Positions 1 to 7,834 of a DNA stretch of 64,000 nucleotides are shown here, one piece after another; position 1 is the first letter of the stretch; each line of letters begins with the position of its first letter. A program made the translations under genes and the position numbers. Source of the DNA: Pelomonas sp963422775 (GTDB lineage: Bacteria > Pseudomonadota > Gammaproteobacteria > Burkholderiales > Burkholderiaceae_C); contig CAUJSJ030000147.1 of the NCBI GenBank assembly GCA_963422775.4, forward strand, positions 1 through 64,000. Reading direction: 5' to 3'. The notes below the pieces were generated by a model. That model searched no databases and was not told the origin of the DNA. It saw only the letters and a list, made by a program, of their open reading frames with translations.

Positions 1-386
1 TCTCGCCGTAGGCCACCTGGGTGATGGTGGCGCAGGTTGCGACCGACGAGCCACACACCGAGCCGAAGGCCGCCGCCGCGAGGATGGCGGCAAAGGCCAG
101 CCCGCCGCGCCAGTGGCCCACCCAGGCCGCGGCAGCCGCGGAACAGCGCCTTGGACAGACCGCCCTGGGTCGCGAACTGGCCCATCAGCAGGAAAAGCGG
201 GATGACGGACAGCTCGTACACCGTCAGCCGAGCCACCGCCGAGCCCTTGATGAGGTTGAGCAGCGCCGCGTCGCTGCTGAGCCAGGCATAGCCCAGTGCG
301 CCGGGGATGAACATGGCGGCCGCGATCGGCACGCGCAGCGCCATCAGCGCAAGCATCAACCCGAAGATGACGAGGCCGACCGTCAT
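1..386 (-). pseudogene. dctM: TRAP transporter large permease DctM, 5' part, frameshifted
   Basis: This is the start of the large membrane subunit of a tripartite (TRAP) uptake system; the rest lies outside the window. The ATG (384-386) overlaps the dctQ stop as ATGA. About 80 residues read as a normal DctM N terminus (hydrophobic, ending near MGQFATQGGLSKALF). The frame then changes: after the codons for FR, canonical DctM sequence (AAAWVGHWRGGLAFAAIL, then FGSVCGSSVAT) continues only in the next frame, implying one extra base at about 136-137. The original frame stays open to the window edge but reads as arginine/glycine-rich nonsense. It may be a real mutation or a sequencing/assembly indel in a G/C run. 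Family assignment is firm; whether the gene is dead is not. Confidence 0.8.
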
Positions 387-838
387 TTCCTGACCGCCTG
401 CACGACGGCAATGACGGCAGTGAGCGCCAGCCCAGGGGCGAGGATGGCGTAGGTCCACCACATCGGCAGGCCGAGGACCATCGTCTGTTCACCCGCCTGA
501 CCAACAGCCATCGCCCCCACGCCGCTGCGCCATGCGAGCAAGGCCAGCATCACGGCCAGCAGCAGCGCGCCGAAACGGTCCAGCGCGCCGTTGAGCCGCG
601 CCGGCGCGGCCTGGGTGAAGAAGTCCACGATGATGTTGCCGCGCTGCAGCTGGCACCAGGGCAGGCACAACGCGATGGTGAGCGCGATGCCCATCTGGCT
701 GAGTTCGATGTCGCCGCGGACCGGCGCCGCCAACAGGTTGCGCGCGACGACGCTCCACAGCGTCATGCCGGCCACCAGCAACGCGCACACGCCACCCAGC
801 AGCGCGAACGCCGCGGCCAGCTTCTCCAGCGCCTTCAC
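383..838 (-). CDS. dctQ: TRAP transporter small permease DctQ
   Basis: A 151-residue protein of the DctQ family, the four-helix small membrane subunit that pairs with DctM and a periplasmic binding protein to import organic acids with sodium. Four hydrophobic segments are visible, starting at about residues 7, 47, 88 and 128, with the loop LPWCQLQRGNIIVDFF typical of the family. The start overlaps the dctP stop by 4 bp (ATGA) and its stop overlaps the dctM start in the same way, so the three genes are translationally coupled. The substrate cannot be read from this subunit. Confidence 0.9.
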   Translation of the reverse strand: MKALEKLAAAFALLGGVCALLVAGMTLWSVVARNLLAAPVRGDIELSQMGIALTIALCLPWCQLQRGNIIVDFFTQAAPARLNGALDRFGALLLAVMLALLAWRSGVGAMAVGQAGEQTMVLGLPMWWTYAILAPGLALTAVIAVVQAVRK

Positions 839-1854
839 TTCCTGTACTTGGCGAGCAGCGCCTGGGCCTCGGCCAGCATCTGCTTGCCCGGCAGGCCGCG
901 CCTGTCCATGTCGGCCGTCCAGTCGTCGTACAGCGGATGGCTGGCCTTGATCCAGTTGTCCACCTCGGCGGCGGGCACCGTGTAGAACACGTTGCCGCGG
1001 TCCACCGCATGCTTGCGTGCCGGCGCCTGGCTGGCATCCCAGGTGCGGCCGGCAGCCTGCGACAGCGCGGCGCCGGAGTGCTTCTCGATGACGGCCTTCA
1101 GGTCGGCCGGCAGGCTGTCAAAACGGGCCAGGTTCATCGCAAGGATGAAGACCGCGCTGTACAGCGCCGGGCGGCTGTGGTCGGTCTCCGTGTGGTACTT
1201 GACCATCTCGTGCAGCTTGACCGACGGGATGACCTCCCAGGGCAGCGCGAAGCCGTCGATGGTGCCCTTGGCGGTCGCATCGGCCACGGCCGGCAGCGGC
1301 ATGCCCACGGGCGAGGCGCCGAGAGACGCCAGCAGCTTGTTGGTCTGACGCGTCGGCGCGCGCAGCTTCAGCCCTTTGAAATCCGCCAGCGTCCTGATCT
1401 GCCGCTCACGCGTGTGCAGATAGCCCTCGTCGTGCGTGGCGAACATCAGCGGCTTGATGCCCGCGAACTCCTTGCCAGCGTACTTGCCGTGGAAATCCCA
1501 GGCGGCGCGCGAGGCCGCCTCGGCCGAGTTCGTCATGAAGGGCAGCTCGAACACCTCCATGATGGGGAAGCGCCCGGCCGTGTAGCCCGGCAGCGTGAAG
1601 GCGATGTCGACGACGCCGTCCTTGACCTGGTCGATCAGCTGGGCCGGCGTGCCGCCGAGCTGCATGGCCGGGTAGACCTGGCACTTGAGGCGGTTGCCCG
1701 AATCGGCCGCGATCCGGTCGCACCAGGGCGCGAGGATCTGGGTGGGTGCCATGGCGCCCGGCGGCCAGAAGTGGTGCACCTTGAGCGTGACGGGCTCCTG
1801 GGCCTGCACCGCGGTAGCGGCGAGCAGGGCGGCAATGAAACCGATGGCTTTCAA
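835..1854 (-). CDS. dctP: TRAP transporter periplasmic substrate-binding protein DctP
   Basis: A 339-residue DctP-family solute receptor (usual length about 330). A signal peptide (MKAIGFIAALLAATAVQA) is followed by a mature domain with typical features: a region near VHHFWPPGAMAPTQ, and a ligand-contact stretch around KGLKLRAPTRQTNK whose arginine normally holds a carboxylate. I chose the TTG at 1854 because an AAGGAG Shine-Dalgarno lies 6 bp upstream and the signal peptide begins there; the ATG at 1881 (348 residues) has no spaced ribosome site. It heads the dctPQM operon. The ligand is probably an organic acid, but this is inference from the family. Confidence 0.87.
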   Translation of the reverse strand: MKAIGFIAALLAATAVQAQEPVTLKVHHFWPPGAMAPTQILAPWCDRIAADSGNRLKCQVYPAMQLGGTPAQLIDQVKDGVVDIAFTLPGYTAGRFPIMEVFELPFMTNSAEAASRAAWDFHGKYAGKEFAGIKPLMFATHDEGYLHTRERQIRTLADFKGLKLRAPTRQTNKLLASLGASPVGMPLPAVADATAKGTIDGFALPWEVIPSVKLHEMVKYHTETDHSRPALYSAVFILAMNLARFDSLPADLKAVIEKHSGAALSQAAGRTWDASQAPARKHAVDRGNVFYTVPAAEVDNWIKASHPLYDDWTADMDRRGLPGKQMLAEAQALLAKYRK

Positions 1855-1920
1855 GCCTGTCTCCTTGGGTTGTGTCTTCATCCTAGGGGAAGTGAAGACC
1901 CGGATCGCTTCTGGCGCACC

Positions 1921-2193
1921 CTAGGAGGCTGTCGGGCTTTGGGCCGGGTGCGCGTTGGGCCTGCAAGGGGGCTCAGCCTAGGCGCAAAGCGGAGCTGGGC
2001 TTGATGCCCAGCGAGCATTTGCAACGACGGATCCGCCCCCTTGCAGGCCCAACCCGCAGGGCCGGGGCGATTTGCGGGGCGATCCGGCGTTGCCGACTCG
2101 TTGTGGGGGGCGATCCCACGCCTCGTCGGCGCCTTGCCTCGCCCCGCAACTCGCCCCGGCGCGCACCCGGCCCAAAGCCCGACAGCCTCCTAG
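1921..2193. mobile_element. MITE-like element with 34-bp perfect terminal inverted repeats
   Basis: Positions 1921-1954 and 2160-2193 are perfect reverse complements (34 bp). Each end begins with CTAG, so a 30-bp inverted repeat starting GAGGCTGTCGGGC flanked by a CTAG target duplication is also possible. Two further hairpins nest inside: 1954-1972 pairs perfectly with 2035-2053 (19 bp), and 2061-2082 pairs with 2139-2160 with one mismatch. A short palindrome lies at 1994-2012. There is no credible coding frame. It sits between the divergent dctP and egtB genes, where it could alter their promoters. The size and structure fit a non-autonomous transposon; no transposase with matching ends is in the window. 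Confidence 0.7.
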
Positions 2194-2263
2194 AGAGCCG
2201 TCCTACAGCCAAAGCCCCTGCACTGACATACCGTTGGCAGCAGATTGCGATACGGTTGCCCCC

Positions 2264-3418
2264 ATGTTGACCGCCCTGCTCCGCACCACGCGCGCCCACT
2301 CCCTGGCCCTTGCCTCGCCCCTGTCGGACGAGGACGCGCAACTGCAGTCCATGCCCGACGCCAGCCCCGCCAAATGGCATCTGGCCCACACCACCTGGTT
2401 CTTCGAGACCCTGGTGCTGGCGCCTTATCTGCGCGGCTACCAGCTCTTCGACGAGCGCTGGCCGCGCCTCTTCAACTCCTACTACGAGAGCCTGGGCCCA
2501 CGCCACGCCCGCCCGCAGCGTGGGCTGCTGAGCCGGCCGTCGCTGGACGAAGTCAAGGCCTACCGCAGCCACGTCGACGCGGCGCTGGCCGATCTGCTGC
2601 CTCAATTGCAAAACGCGGCGCCAGCTGAGGCACTCGCGCTGATCGAACTGGGCTGCCACCACGAGCAGCAACACCAGGAGCTGCTGCTGACGGACATCCT
2701 GCATGCCTTCGCGTGCAACCCGCTGCTGCCGGCCTATGGCCCGACGGCAGCGCAAAAGTTCGAGGCACCCGGGCAGGCCTGGCTGTCGCACGCGGGCGGC
2801 ATCGTCGACATCGGCCACGACGGCGGCGGCTTCGCCTTCGACAACGAAGGCCCGCGTCACCAGGCGCTGCTCGCGCCCTTCGAGATCAGCAACCGCCTTG
2901 TCACCTGCGGCGAGTTTGCCGACTTCATTGCCTCGGGCGGCTACCGCGAGCCGCTGCTGTGGTTGTCCGATGGCTGGGCCACCGTGCAGGCGCAGGGCTG
3001 GCAGCGCCCGGCCTACTGGCTGGAGGATGGCAGCGTGTTCGGCCTGCACGGCGTGCAGCCGCTGGATCCGCAGGCGCCCGTCATGCAGCTCAGCTTCTAC
3101 GAGGCCTGCGCCTTTGCCGAGTGGGCCGGCGCCCGGCTACCAACGGAGTTCGAGTGGGAGGCGGCATGCCGCTTGCCAGGCTTCGCGCAGGCCGCCGACC
3201 AAGCCTGGCAGTGGACGCGCTCCAGCTACGCGCCCTACCCCGGTTTCCGGCCGGCGGCGGGCGCGGTCGGTGAATACAACGGCAAGTTCATGGTCGGCCA
3301 GCAGGTGCTGCGCGGCGGCAGCCTCGCGACGCCGCCCGGGCACACGCGAACAAGCTATCGCAATTTCTTCCCCCCAGCCGCACGCTGGCAGTTCAGTGGA
3401 TTGAGGCTCGCACGATGA
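2264..3418 (+). CDS. egtB: Ergothioneine biosynthesis protein EgtB
   Basis: EgtB is an iron-dependent sulfoxide synthase that joins a thiol donor to trimethylhistidine (hercynine) with oxygen, in the cytoplasm. The 384-residue protein has an N-terminal DinB-like helical domain with the three iron-ligand histidines (H42 in LAHTTWFFET; H133 and H137 in HHEQQHQE) and a C-terminal FGE-sulfatase fold ending RTSYRNFFPP...GLRLAR. I chose the ATG at 2264; the frame stays open far upstream into the MITE-like element but that part is not EgtB-like. It overlaps egtD by 4 bp (ATGA), so the two central steps are co-translated. Gamma-glutamyl ligase and lyase genes are not in the window. Confidence 0.95.
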   Translation: MLTALLRTTRAHSLALASPLSDEDAQLQSMPDASPAKWHLAHTTWFFETLVLAPYLRGYQLFDERWPRLFNSYYESLGPRHARPQRGLLSRPSLDEVKAYRSHVDAALADLLPQLQNAAPAEALALIELGCHHEQQHQELLLTDILHAFACNPLLPAYGPTAAQKFEAPGQAWLSHAGGIVDIGHDGGGFAFDNEGPRHQALLAPFEISNRLVTCGEFADFIASGGYREPLLWLSDGWATVQAQGWQRPAYWLEDGSVFGLHGVQPLDPQAPVMQLSFYEACAFAEWAGARLPTEFEWEAACRLPGFAQAADQAWQWTRSSYAPYPGFRPAAGAVGEYNGKFMVGQQVLRGGSLATPPGHTRTSYRNFFPPAARWQFSGLRLAR

Positions 3419-4386
3419 AACCAGGAATCGAATGGCGCCAGACCCGCGCTTCGGCAGACAACGAGCAGTTCGCGGCCGACCTGCACGCCGCCCTGGGCCG
3501 TGCGCCCAAGGCCATCTCGCCCAAATACTTCTATGACGAGACCGGCTCACGCCTGTTCGAGCAGATCTGCGACCTGCCCGAGTACTACCCGACGCGCACC
3601 GAGCTGGCGTTGCTGCAGACGCACGTCGCCGACATGGCCGCGCAGATGGGCGGCCAGGTTCAGCTCGTCGAGTACGGCGCCGGTGCGCTGCGCAAGGTGC
3701 GGCTGCTGCTGGACGCCATCCCGCGCGACAGCGTGCAGTTCGTGCCGGTGGACATCTCCGGCCCCCACCTGCTCGCCGCCTGTGATGGCCTGGCGGGCGA
3801 CTACCCCGGCCTGGCCATCCAGCCGCTGGTGGCCGACTTCACGAAGACCCACAACCTGCCGCCCTGCCCCGAGGGCAGCCGCCGCGTCGGCTTCTTCCCC
3901 GGCTCCAGCATCGGCAACTTCACGCCCAGCGAGGCCGACGCCTTCTTGCGCCTGGCCGCGGCCGAACTGGCGGGCGGCGGGCTGCTGATCGGCGTCGACC
4001 TCGAGAAGGATCGCGACACGCTGCACGCCGCCTACAACGACGCGGCCGGCGTCACGGCGGCCTTCAACCTGAACCTGCTGGACCGCGCCCGCCGGGAGCT
4101 GGGCGCGGAGTTCCCGCCGGACGGCTTCGAGCACCTGGCCTTCTACAACCCGGCCTACCGACGCGTCGAGATGCACCTGCGTGCCAGGCGGCCGCTGGAG
4201 TTGCGGCTGGGCGACGAGGTCTACGCCTTCCACGAGGGCGAGACGCTGCACACCGAGCACTCGCACAAGTACACCGTCTCGGGCTTCCAGGCCATGGCCG
4301 AGCGTGCGGGCTTCAAGCCCGGCAAGGTGTGGACGGATGAGAACGGGTGGTTTGCGGTGCTATGGCTGGAGGCAGGACGCGGCTAA
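3415..4386 (+). CDS. egtD: L-histidine N(alpha)-methyltransferase EgtD
   Basis: EgtD trimethylates histidine with S-adenosylmethionine to give hercynine, the substrate of EgtB. The 323-residue protein matches the family length. The SAM-binding stretch VEYGAGALRKVRLLLDA is near residue 84, followed by FVPVDISGPHLL and the GFFPGSSIGNF motif characteristic of EgtD. The C-terminal EHSHKYTVSGF segment is the histidine-binding region. The start is fixed by the ATGA overlap with egtB. A hairpin follows 25 bp after the stop. Confidence 0.95.
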   Translation: MKPGIEWRQTRASADNEQFAADLHAALGRAPKAISPKYFYDETGSRLFEQICDLPEYYPTRTELALLQTHVADMAAQMGGQVQLVEYGAGALRKVRLLLDAIPRDSVQFVPVDISGPHLLAACDGLAGDYPGLAIQPLVADFTKTHNLPPCPEGSRRVGFFPGSSIGNFTPSEADAFLRLAAAELAGGGLLIGVDLEKDRDTLHAAYNDAAGVTAAFNLNLLDRARRELGAEFPPDGFEHLAFYNPAYRRVEMHLRARRPLELRLGDEVYAFHEGETLHTEHSHKYTVSGFQAMAERAGFKPGKVWTDENGWFAVLWLEAGRG

Positions 4387-4411
4387 ATGTCGCCGCTCAA
4401 CGATTGACTTG

Positions 4412-4437
4412 AGCGGACCGCCGGAGGCGGGTCCGCT
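4412..4437. terminator. Hairpin between convergent genes (possible terminator)
   Basis: AGCGGACC (4412-4419) pairs with GGTCCGCT (4430-4437), with extra GCC/GGC pairing in the loop. It lies between egtD and the convergent DUF3592 gene. No T-tract follows on either strand, so a terminator role is only suggested by position. Confidence 0.4.
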
Positions 4438-4462
4438 TGAACAAAGCGGCTATGCGTCAGAT

Positions 4463-4924
4463 TCATGCGCTTCGAAGTATTCCGTACGCGCCGAGAGCGA
4501 TGCCAGCCAAGACAGCGGCGATGCCGACCCGCCGAATGACGACCATATGTTGGGGCTTGCCCGTGTTCAGTACGCCCGCCCCAGCGTCTGATGAATCAAC
4601 GCTGATCTCGACAGCTTTGCCCACGGGAAACGCCGCAACCAGTGCTCGTGCCGACTGCTCCGGTTGAGCGAAGGTCATACCTTCAGTGTGACGCGACGTG
4701 GTGAACTGCTTCCCGCCTACAGAGTACGTGCAGGCGAGTTCGGCCCGATAGGATGTCCCGTCGCTATCGGAGACTTCGCGAAGTTCGCTGCGAACGACAA
4801 CGCCAGCAACCCTGGGCCATCGCATGGCGCTGTCGTGGAGCAGGAGCAGCGAGTTGGCTTTGCGGAGCAGGGAGCCGCCAGCTGTCGTGAGCAAGGTTCC
4901 TGCGAGTACTTCGAAGTACTGCAT
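4463..4924 (-). CDS. DUF3592 family membrane protein
   Basis: A 153-residue protein with a short hydrophobic N-terminal segment, a soluble middle domain and a C-terminal membrane helix (VVIRRVGIAAVLAGIALGAY). The pattern WPRVAGVVV, then YRAELACTYSVGGKQF, then FPVGKAVEISVDSSDAGAGVL is the DUF3592 signature (a small beta-rich domain between two helices). I chose the ATG at 4924; the frame is open further upstream but that part is compositionally random. Function is unknown. No operon partner: egtD is convergent and urtE ends 261 bp upstream of this gene's start; that 261-bp gap holds nothing I can recognise. Confidence 0.75.
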   Translation of the reverse strand: MQYFEVLAGTLLTTAGGSLLRKANSLLLLHDSAMRWPRVAGVVVRSELREVSDSDGTSYRAELACTYSVGGKQFTTSRHTEGMTFAQPEQSARALVAAFPVGKAVEISVDSSDAGAGVLNTGKPQHMVVIRRVGIAAVLAGIALGAYGILRSA

Positions 4925-5185
4925 CTTCTGACGCCTGACGCGTTGTAGGTCGATCGTTGGCGATCCTTGCCTAACATTTGAGCATGCGACCGTCCCGCCC
5001 CGCCACCAGCGCTGAACGTGACTCCCGAAAGGAGCGGCTGCTGACCCGTTGTGCCACCGAGGATGGGCCTGCTCGACGCCAGGATGGCCGGGAGGGCAGC
5101 CGGCAACCGTTCGACTGGAGCTTCGCGTGCGGCGGCATCGCATGGTCCTTGCACTTCGAACCCAATCCGAGAGAACGGCCGAACC

Positions 5186-5968
5186 TCAGATCGCCAGCCT
5201 CTCCCGCACCCCATCCGCCGCCATGTCCTTGCCCCGGCCGCGCATGACGATCTCGCCGCGCTGCATCAGCAAATACTGGTCGGCCAGCTCTTCGGCGAAG
5301 TCGTAGAACTGCTCGACCAGCACGACCGACAAGCCCTTGTCATGCGCCAGGTGCTTGATGACGCGGCCGATGTCCTGGATGACGTTGGGCTGGATGCCCT
5401 CGGTCGGCTCGTCCAGCAGCAGCACCTTTGGGCCCGGCGCGAGCGCGCGGGCAATGGCAAGCTGCTGCTGCTGGCCGCCGGACAGGTCACCGCCGCGGCG
5501 TGAGCGCATCTTGGCGAGCACCGGGAAGAGTTCGAACAGTTCCACCGGCAGCGGCGTGCCGGCGGGCTGGCTGGACAGGCCCATCTGCAGGTTCTCGATG
5601 ACCGAAAGCCGCCCGAAGATCTCGCGGCCTTGCGGCACGTAGCCCAGGCCCGCGCGCACGCGCTGGTGGGTCTTCAACTTGTTGATGGGCTCGCCGGACA
5701 GCGTGATGCCGCCCGACGTGATGGGCACGACACCCATCAGGCTCTTCAGCAGCGTCGTCTTGCCGACGCCGTTGCGGCCCAGCACGACGGTGATCTCGCC
5801 GGGCTTCAGGTCGAAGCTCAGGCCACGCAGGATGTTGGAGCCGCCGTAGTGCTGGTGCAGGTCTGCGACCTTGAGGATGTCGCTTGCCGCCGGGCCGCCC
5901 CAAGGCGAGCGAGCGCCCCCTCGGGGGGCAGCATCCGCAGGATGCGTGGGGGCCGCGTTATCTGCCAA
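5186..5968 (-). CDS. urtE: Urea ABC transporter ATP-binding protein UrtE
   Basis: One of two ATPases powering urea uptake. Walker A is GRNGVGKTT (about residues 64-72), the signature is LSGGQQQQLAIARAL, and Walker B is PKVLLLDEPTEG. At 260 residues it is about 30 longer than usual UrtE. The extra N terminus (MADNAAPTHPADAAPRGGAR onward) is encoded by a C/G-run structured repeat. The only start in frame is the TTG at 5966-5968, which overlaps the last codons of urtD by 11 bp; the ABC domain proper begins near residue 31 with no start codon between. Last gene of urtABCDE. Confidence 0.92.
   Translation of the reverse strand: MADNAAPTHPADAAPRGGARSPWGGPAASDILKVADLHQHYGGSNILRGLSFDLKPGEITVVLGRNGVGKTTLLKSLMGVVPITSGGITLSGEPINKLKTHQRVRAGLGYVPQGREIFGRLSVIENLQMGLSSQPAGTPLPVELFELFPVLAKMRSRRGGDLSGGQQQQLAIARALAPGPKVLLLDEPTEGIQPNVIQDIGRVIKHLAHDKGLSVVLVEQFYDFAEELADQYLLMQRGEIVMRGRGKDMAADGVRERLAI
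5890..5955. repeat. C/G-run structured intergenic-type repeat, copy 1
   Basis: Read on the minus strand it runs: a C-run, a small hairpin (GCATCCTGCGGATGC), a second C-run and a pairing G-run (CCCCCCGAGGGGGCGC). The same arrangement with a different small hairpin occurs at 9456-9506. Such elements are frequent between genes in Burkholderiales. Here it lies inside the 5' end of urtE and is translated. Confidence 0.55.
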
Positions 5969-6791
5969 GGTACACCTCGATCACTTTCTCGTCGGACTGC
6001 ACGGCGGCCATGGTGCCTTCGGCCAAGGTCTTGCCCTCGTGCAAGACCGTGACCGTGCGATGTGCACCGGCCAGCGTGCCGACGAAGTTCATGTCGTGCT
6101 CGACGACGACCAGGGAGTGCTTGCCTTCCAGGCTCAGGAAAAGCTCGGCCGTGCGCTCGGTCTCCTCGTCGGTCATTCCGGCGACGGGCTCGTCCAGCAG
6201 CAGCAGCTTGGGGCCCTGCGCCAGCAGCATGCCGATCTCCAGCCACTGCTTCTGGCCGTGGCTCAGCAGGCCGGCGACCCGCTCGCGCTCGGGGGCGAGG
6301 TGAACGGTCGTCAGCAACTGGTCGAGCCGGTCGCGCTGCTCGCCGCTGAGCTTCGCCCGCATCGCGAACCGCGCGCCGCGGTTGCCGGCCAGGGCCAGCT
6401 CCAGGTTCTCGGCCACCGTCAGCGCCTCGAAGACCGTGGGCTTCTGGAACTTGCGGCCGATGCCCGCGCGGGCGATCTGCTGCTCGCTCATCAGGCGCAG
6501 GTTGAGGTTGCTACCGAAGAAGATGCGCCCGCTGTCGGGCCGCGTCTTGCCGGTGAGGCAGTCCATGGTCGTCGTCTTGCCGGCGCCGTTGGGGCCGATG
6601 ACGCAGCGCAGCTCGCCCACGCCGACGGTGAAGCTCAGCCCACCAAGCGCCTGGAAACCGTCGAAGGCGACCTTGAGGTCTTCCACGTAGAGAGCCACGC
6701 CCTGATTGAAGACGGGTTCGCCGGAGGTGGCGATGCTGGTGAACGCCCGCGAGCGCGCTTCCGCGCCAGCTTCAAGAAGTTCCGGGGTCAT
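5958..6791 (-). CDS. urtD: Urea ABC transporter ATP-binding protein UrtD
   Basis: Second ATPase of the urea transporter, 277 residues. Walker A GPNGAGKTT is near residue 65, Walker B is PKLLLLDEPVAGM, and the signature is the LSHGQKQWLEIGMLLA variant normal for the UrtD/LivG branch. The ATG at 6789-6791 overlaps the urtC stop as ATGA, which decides the start even though the frame is open for another 450 bp upstream. The 3' end overlaps urtE. Confidence 0.95.
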   Translation of the reverse strand: MTPELLEAGAEARSRAFTSIATSGEPVFNQGVALYVEDLKVAFDGFQALGGLSFTVGVGELRCVIGPNGAGKTTTMDCLTGKTRPDSGRIFFGSNLNLRLMSEQQIARAGIGRKFQKPTVFEALTVAENLELALAGNRGARFAMRAKLSGEQRDRLDQLLTTVHLAPERERVAGLLSHGQKQWLEIGMLLAQGPKLLLLDEPVAGMTDEETERTAELFLSLEGKHSLVVVEHDMNFVGTLAGAHRTVTVLHEGKTLAEGTMAAVQSDEKVIEVYLGR

Positions 6792-7834
6792 TGCTTGAAC
6801 CTCTTCGCCAGACCCATCAGGCCCTGCGGCAGGAACAGCGTCACCGCGATGAAGAGCCCGCCGAGGATGTAAAGCCAGCCTTCGGGCCACCAGGCTGTGA
6901 ACACCGACTTGGTACCGTTGACGAAGAAGGCACCCAGCACCGGCCCGATCAGCGTGCCGCGGCCGCCCACGGCCGCCCAGATGGCCATCTCGATGCTGGC
7001 CGCCGGGCTCATTTCGCCGGGGTTGATGATGCCGACCTGGGGCACGTACAGGATGCCGGCCAGCGCGCACATCAGCGCGGAGATCACGTAGGCGCTGAGC
7101 TTGAAGGCGACCGGGTCGTAGCCCAAGAAGCGCACGCGGCCTTCGGCGTCGCGGATGGCCTGCAGGATGCGGCCCCAGCGGCTTTGCGTGAGCGCCCGCG
7201 CGATCAGGTAGCAGGCGATCAGCGCGACCCCGCTGGCAATGCACAGCCCGACCTTCATGCCCGGCGTGTTCAGCGGCATGCCGGCCAGGCGCTTGAAGTC
7301 AGTGAAGCCGTTGTTGCCGCCAAAGCCCGTCTCGTTGCGGAAGAAAAGCAGCATGGCCGCCACCGTCAGCGCCTGCGTGATGATGGAGAAGTACACGCCC
7401 TGGATGCGCGAGCGGAAGGCGAAGTAGCCGAACACCGCGGCCAGCAGGCCAGGCACCGCGAGCGCCAGGAAGATCTGCCCGACCAGCGAATCGCTGAGCG
7501 CCCAGTGCCAGGGCAGCTCCTTCCAGTTCAGGAAGACCATGAAGTCCGGCAGGTCCGACTGGTACTGGCCTTCGCGGCCGATCTGGCGCATCAGGTACAT
7601 GCCCATGCCATAGCCGCCCAGGGCAAAGAAAAGCCCATGGCCCAGCGACAGGATGCCGCCGAAACCCCAGATGAGGTCCAAGGCCAGGGCACAAATGGCA
7701 AAGCAAAGGAACTTGCCGAGCAGGCCGACGTAGAACTCGCTGAGGTGCAGCGCGTGGCCGGGCGGGAAGGCGAGGTGCAGCAAGGGCACGAGCAGCAGCA
7801 CGGCTGCGAGGGCGATGAGCAGCGTCTTCTTCAT
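6788..7834 (-). CDS. urtC: Urea ABC transporter permease UrtC
   Basis: Inner-membrane permease of the LivM type, 348 residues, with about nine hydrophobic segments. Family landmarks include LDLIWGFGGILSLGHGLFFALGGYG early in the protein, the conserved GFGGNNGFTDF loop, and NPGEMSPAASIEMAIWAAVGGRGT, which contacts the ATPases. It is coupled at both ends by 4-bp overlaps (urtB before, urtD after). Confidence 0.95.
   Translation of the reverse strand: MKKTLLIALAAVLLLVPLLHLAFPPGHALHLSEFYVGLLGKFLCFAICALALDLIWGFGGILSLGHGLFFALGGYGMGMYLMRQIGREGQYQSDLPDFMVFLNWKELPWHWALSDSLVGQIFLALAVPGLLAAVFGYFAFRSRIQGVYFSIITQALTVAAMLLFFRNETGFGGNNGFTDFKRLAGMPLNTPGMKVGLCIASGVALIACYLIARALTQSRWGRILQAIRDAEGRVRFLGYDPVAFKLSAYVISALMCALAGILYVPQVGIINPGEMSPAASIEMAIWAAVGGRGTLIGPVLGAFFVNGTKSVFTAWWPEGWLYILGGLFIAVTLFLPQGLMGLAKRFKQ

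Noticed and set aside
4971..5165. Small frames between the DUF3592 gene and urtE
   Set aside because: Several overlapping short frames on both strands, none with a ribosome site or recognisable motif; treated as non-coding spacer.
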